Part shown: piece by piece, positions 63,822 through 64,000 of the stretch | How positions within the stretch are numbered: the stretch's first letter is position 1 | Layout of the letters: each line of letters opens with the position of its first letter | Assembly (NCBI GenBank): GCA_020251025.1 | Contig: JADCDI010000031.1 | Span: 116,655-180,654, forward strand | Origin: Rhodobacter sp. | GTDB lineage: Bacteria; Pseudomonadota; Alphaproteobacteria; Rhodobacterales; Rhodobacteraceae | Direction of reading: 5' to 3' | DNA length: 64,000 nt | The notes under the pieces: model-generated | Told to the model about the DNA's origin: nothing | The model's database searches: none | What the model saw: only the letters and a program-made list of their open reading frames with translations | Made by a program: the position numbers and the translations under genes

Positions 63822-64000
63822 GCTACTTGGAGCTTCAATCTCTTGAAGTAGTCATGCACGCTAGGCCACCGACTCATTATGGCGCAACCAGATACGGATT
63901 GAAGCCAGTCGGATGAGGTTGAGGAAGTTTTCGTCGTGCTTTTCGTATCTTGTGGCGATGGCTCGGAACTGCTTGATCTTGCTGAAGAACCGCTCGATCC
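63822..64000 (-). mobile_element. End of an IS5-type insertion sequence, truncated by the window
   Basis: The right 180 bp hold the 3' end of a transposase gene and a terminal region with nested inverted repeats: CTACTT (63823-63828) with AAGTAG (63846-63851), and CTTCAA with TTGAAG around TCTC. The exact element boundary near 63822 is a guess; target-site duplication cannot be tested without the other end. Confidence 0.6.
63861..64000 (-). CDS. IS5-family transposase, C-terminal part
   Basis: On the minus strand the frame runs from the window edge to a TAG at 63861-63863. It reads IERFFSKIKQFRAIATRYEK, then HDENFLNLIRLASIRIWLRH and NESVA. This matches the C-terminus of IS5-family (IS427-like) DDE transposases, where ERFF..K.FR...TRY.K precedes the end of the catalytic domain with its Glu. 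The gene continues beyond the window. GC content is lower than in the flanking chromosome. Confidence 0.8.
   Translation of the reverse strand, partial: IERFFSKIKQFRAIATRYEKHDENFLNLIRLASIRIWLRHNESVA

Overview
The window looks like a chromosomal segment of a GC-rich alphaproteobacterium of the Rhodobacteraceae (Rhodobacter/Gemmobacter/Tabrizicola-like). The basis is the typical gene order (SUV3-type helicase - S4 protein - ferredoxin - CarD), alphaproteobacterial RpoH, DUF6476 and DUF1178 proteins, the ligase/exonuclease pair and strong third-position GC. Apart from one truncated IS5-type transposase at the right edge there are no mobile genes, no tRNA or rRNA genes and no CRISPR array.

Layout. 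0-9.3 kb: end of a large Ala/Pro-rich secretion-like protein, divergent cobT and cobS, carD, fdxA, an S4 RNA-binding protein, a SUV3-like helicase, a TPR lipo/periplasmic protein, an SCP2 protein and an alpha/beta hydrolase. 9.4-13.6 kb: a compact minus-strand operon (permuted ATP-grasp, alpha-E, transglutaminase, Anbu proteasome-like peptidase) ending in a decayed 2-hydroxyacid dehydrogenase. 13.8-18.5 kb: ligase-associated exonuclease, ATP-dependent DNA ligase, oligoendopeptidase F. 18.5-23.3 kb: a PpaA/AerR-like cobalamin-binding regulator with a PpsR-type palindrome upstream, an oxidoreductase, rpoH, an RluD-type pseudouridine synthase and a DUF6476 protein. 23.3-30.2 kb: polyamine-type ABC transporter (potABCD order) flanked by two amidases. 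30.2-35.9 kb: RNA cyclic phosphodiesterase, histone-deacetylase-like AcuC, glutathione peroxidase, Nudix, DUF1178, a 1.2-kb tandem-repeat block, and rlmN. 35.9-42.9 kb: two AT-rich insertions (an unknown protein coupled to a small ORF; a TIR/deoxyribosyltransferase-like protein) among YcaQ, LOG, dapD, a conserved small protein and dapE. 42.6-45.7 kb: broken acetyltransferase, quinone-reductase-like protein, broken TetR, aldehyde dehydrogenase. 45.8-49.1 kb: DUF2332, 1-Cys peroxiredoxin, FAD oxidoreductase. 49.2-58.6 kb: one overlapping purine operon, xdhA-xdhB-xdhC followed by a BMP-type nucleoside ABC transporter. 58.8-64 kb: dnaE, a LuxI-type AHL synthase with no LuxR in view, a decayed stretch and an IS5-type end.

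The most unusual items are the AT-rich TIR-like gene inserted between dapD and dapE, the unknown 233-residue protein with an overlapping small ORF, the Anbu peptide-tagging-type operon, a dispersed GATATTT repeat family that has entered coding sequence (xdhB linker, ligase C-terminus), and the PpsR-like palindrome in front of a cobalamin-binding regulator. All functions are inferred from reading the sequence; no database search was run.
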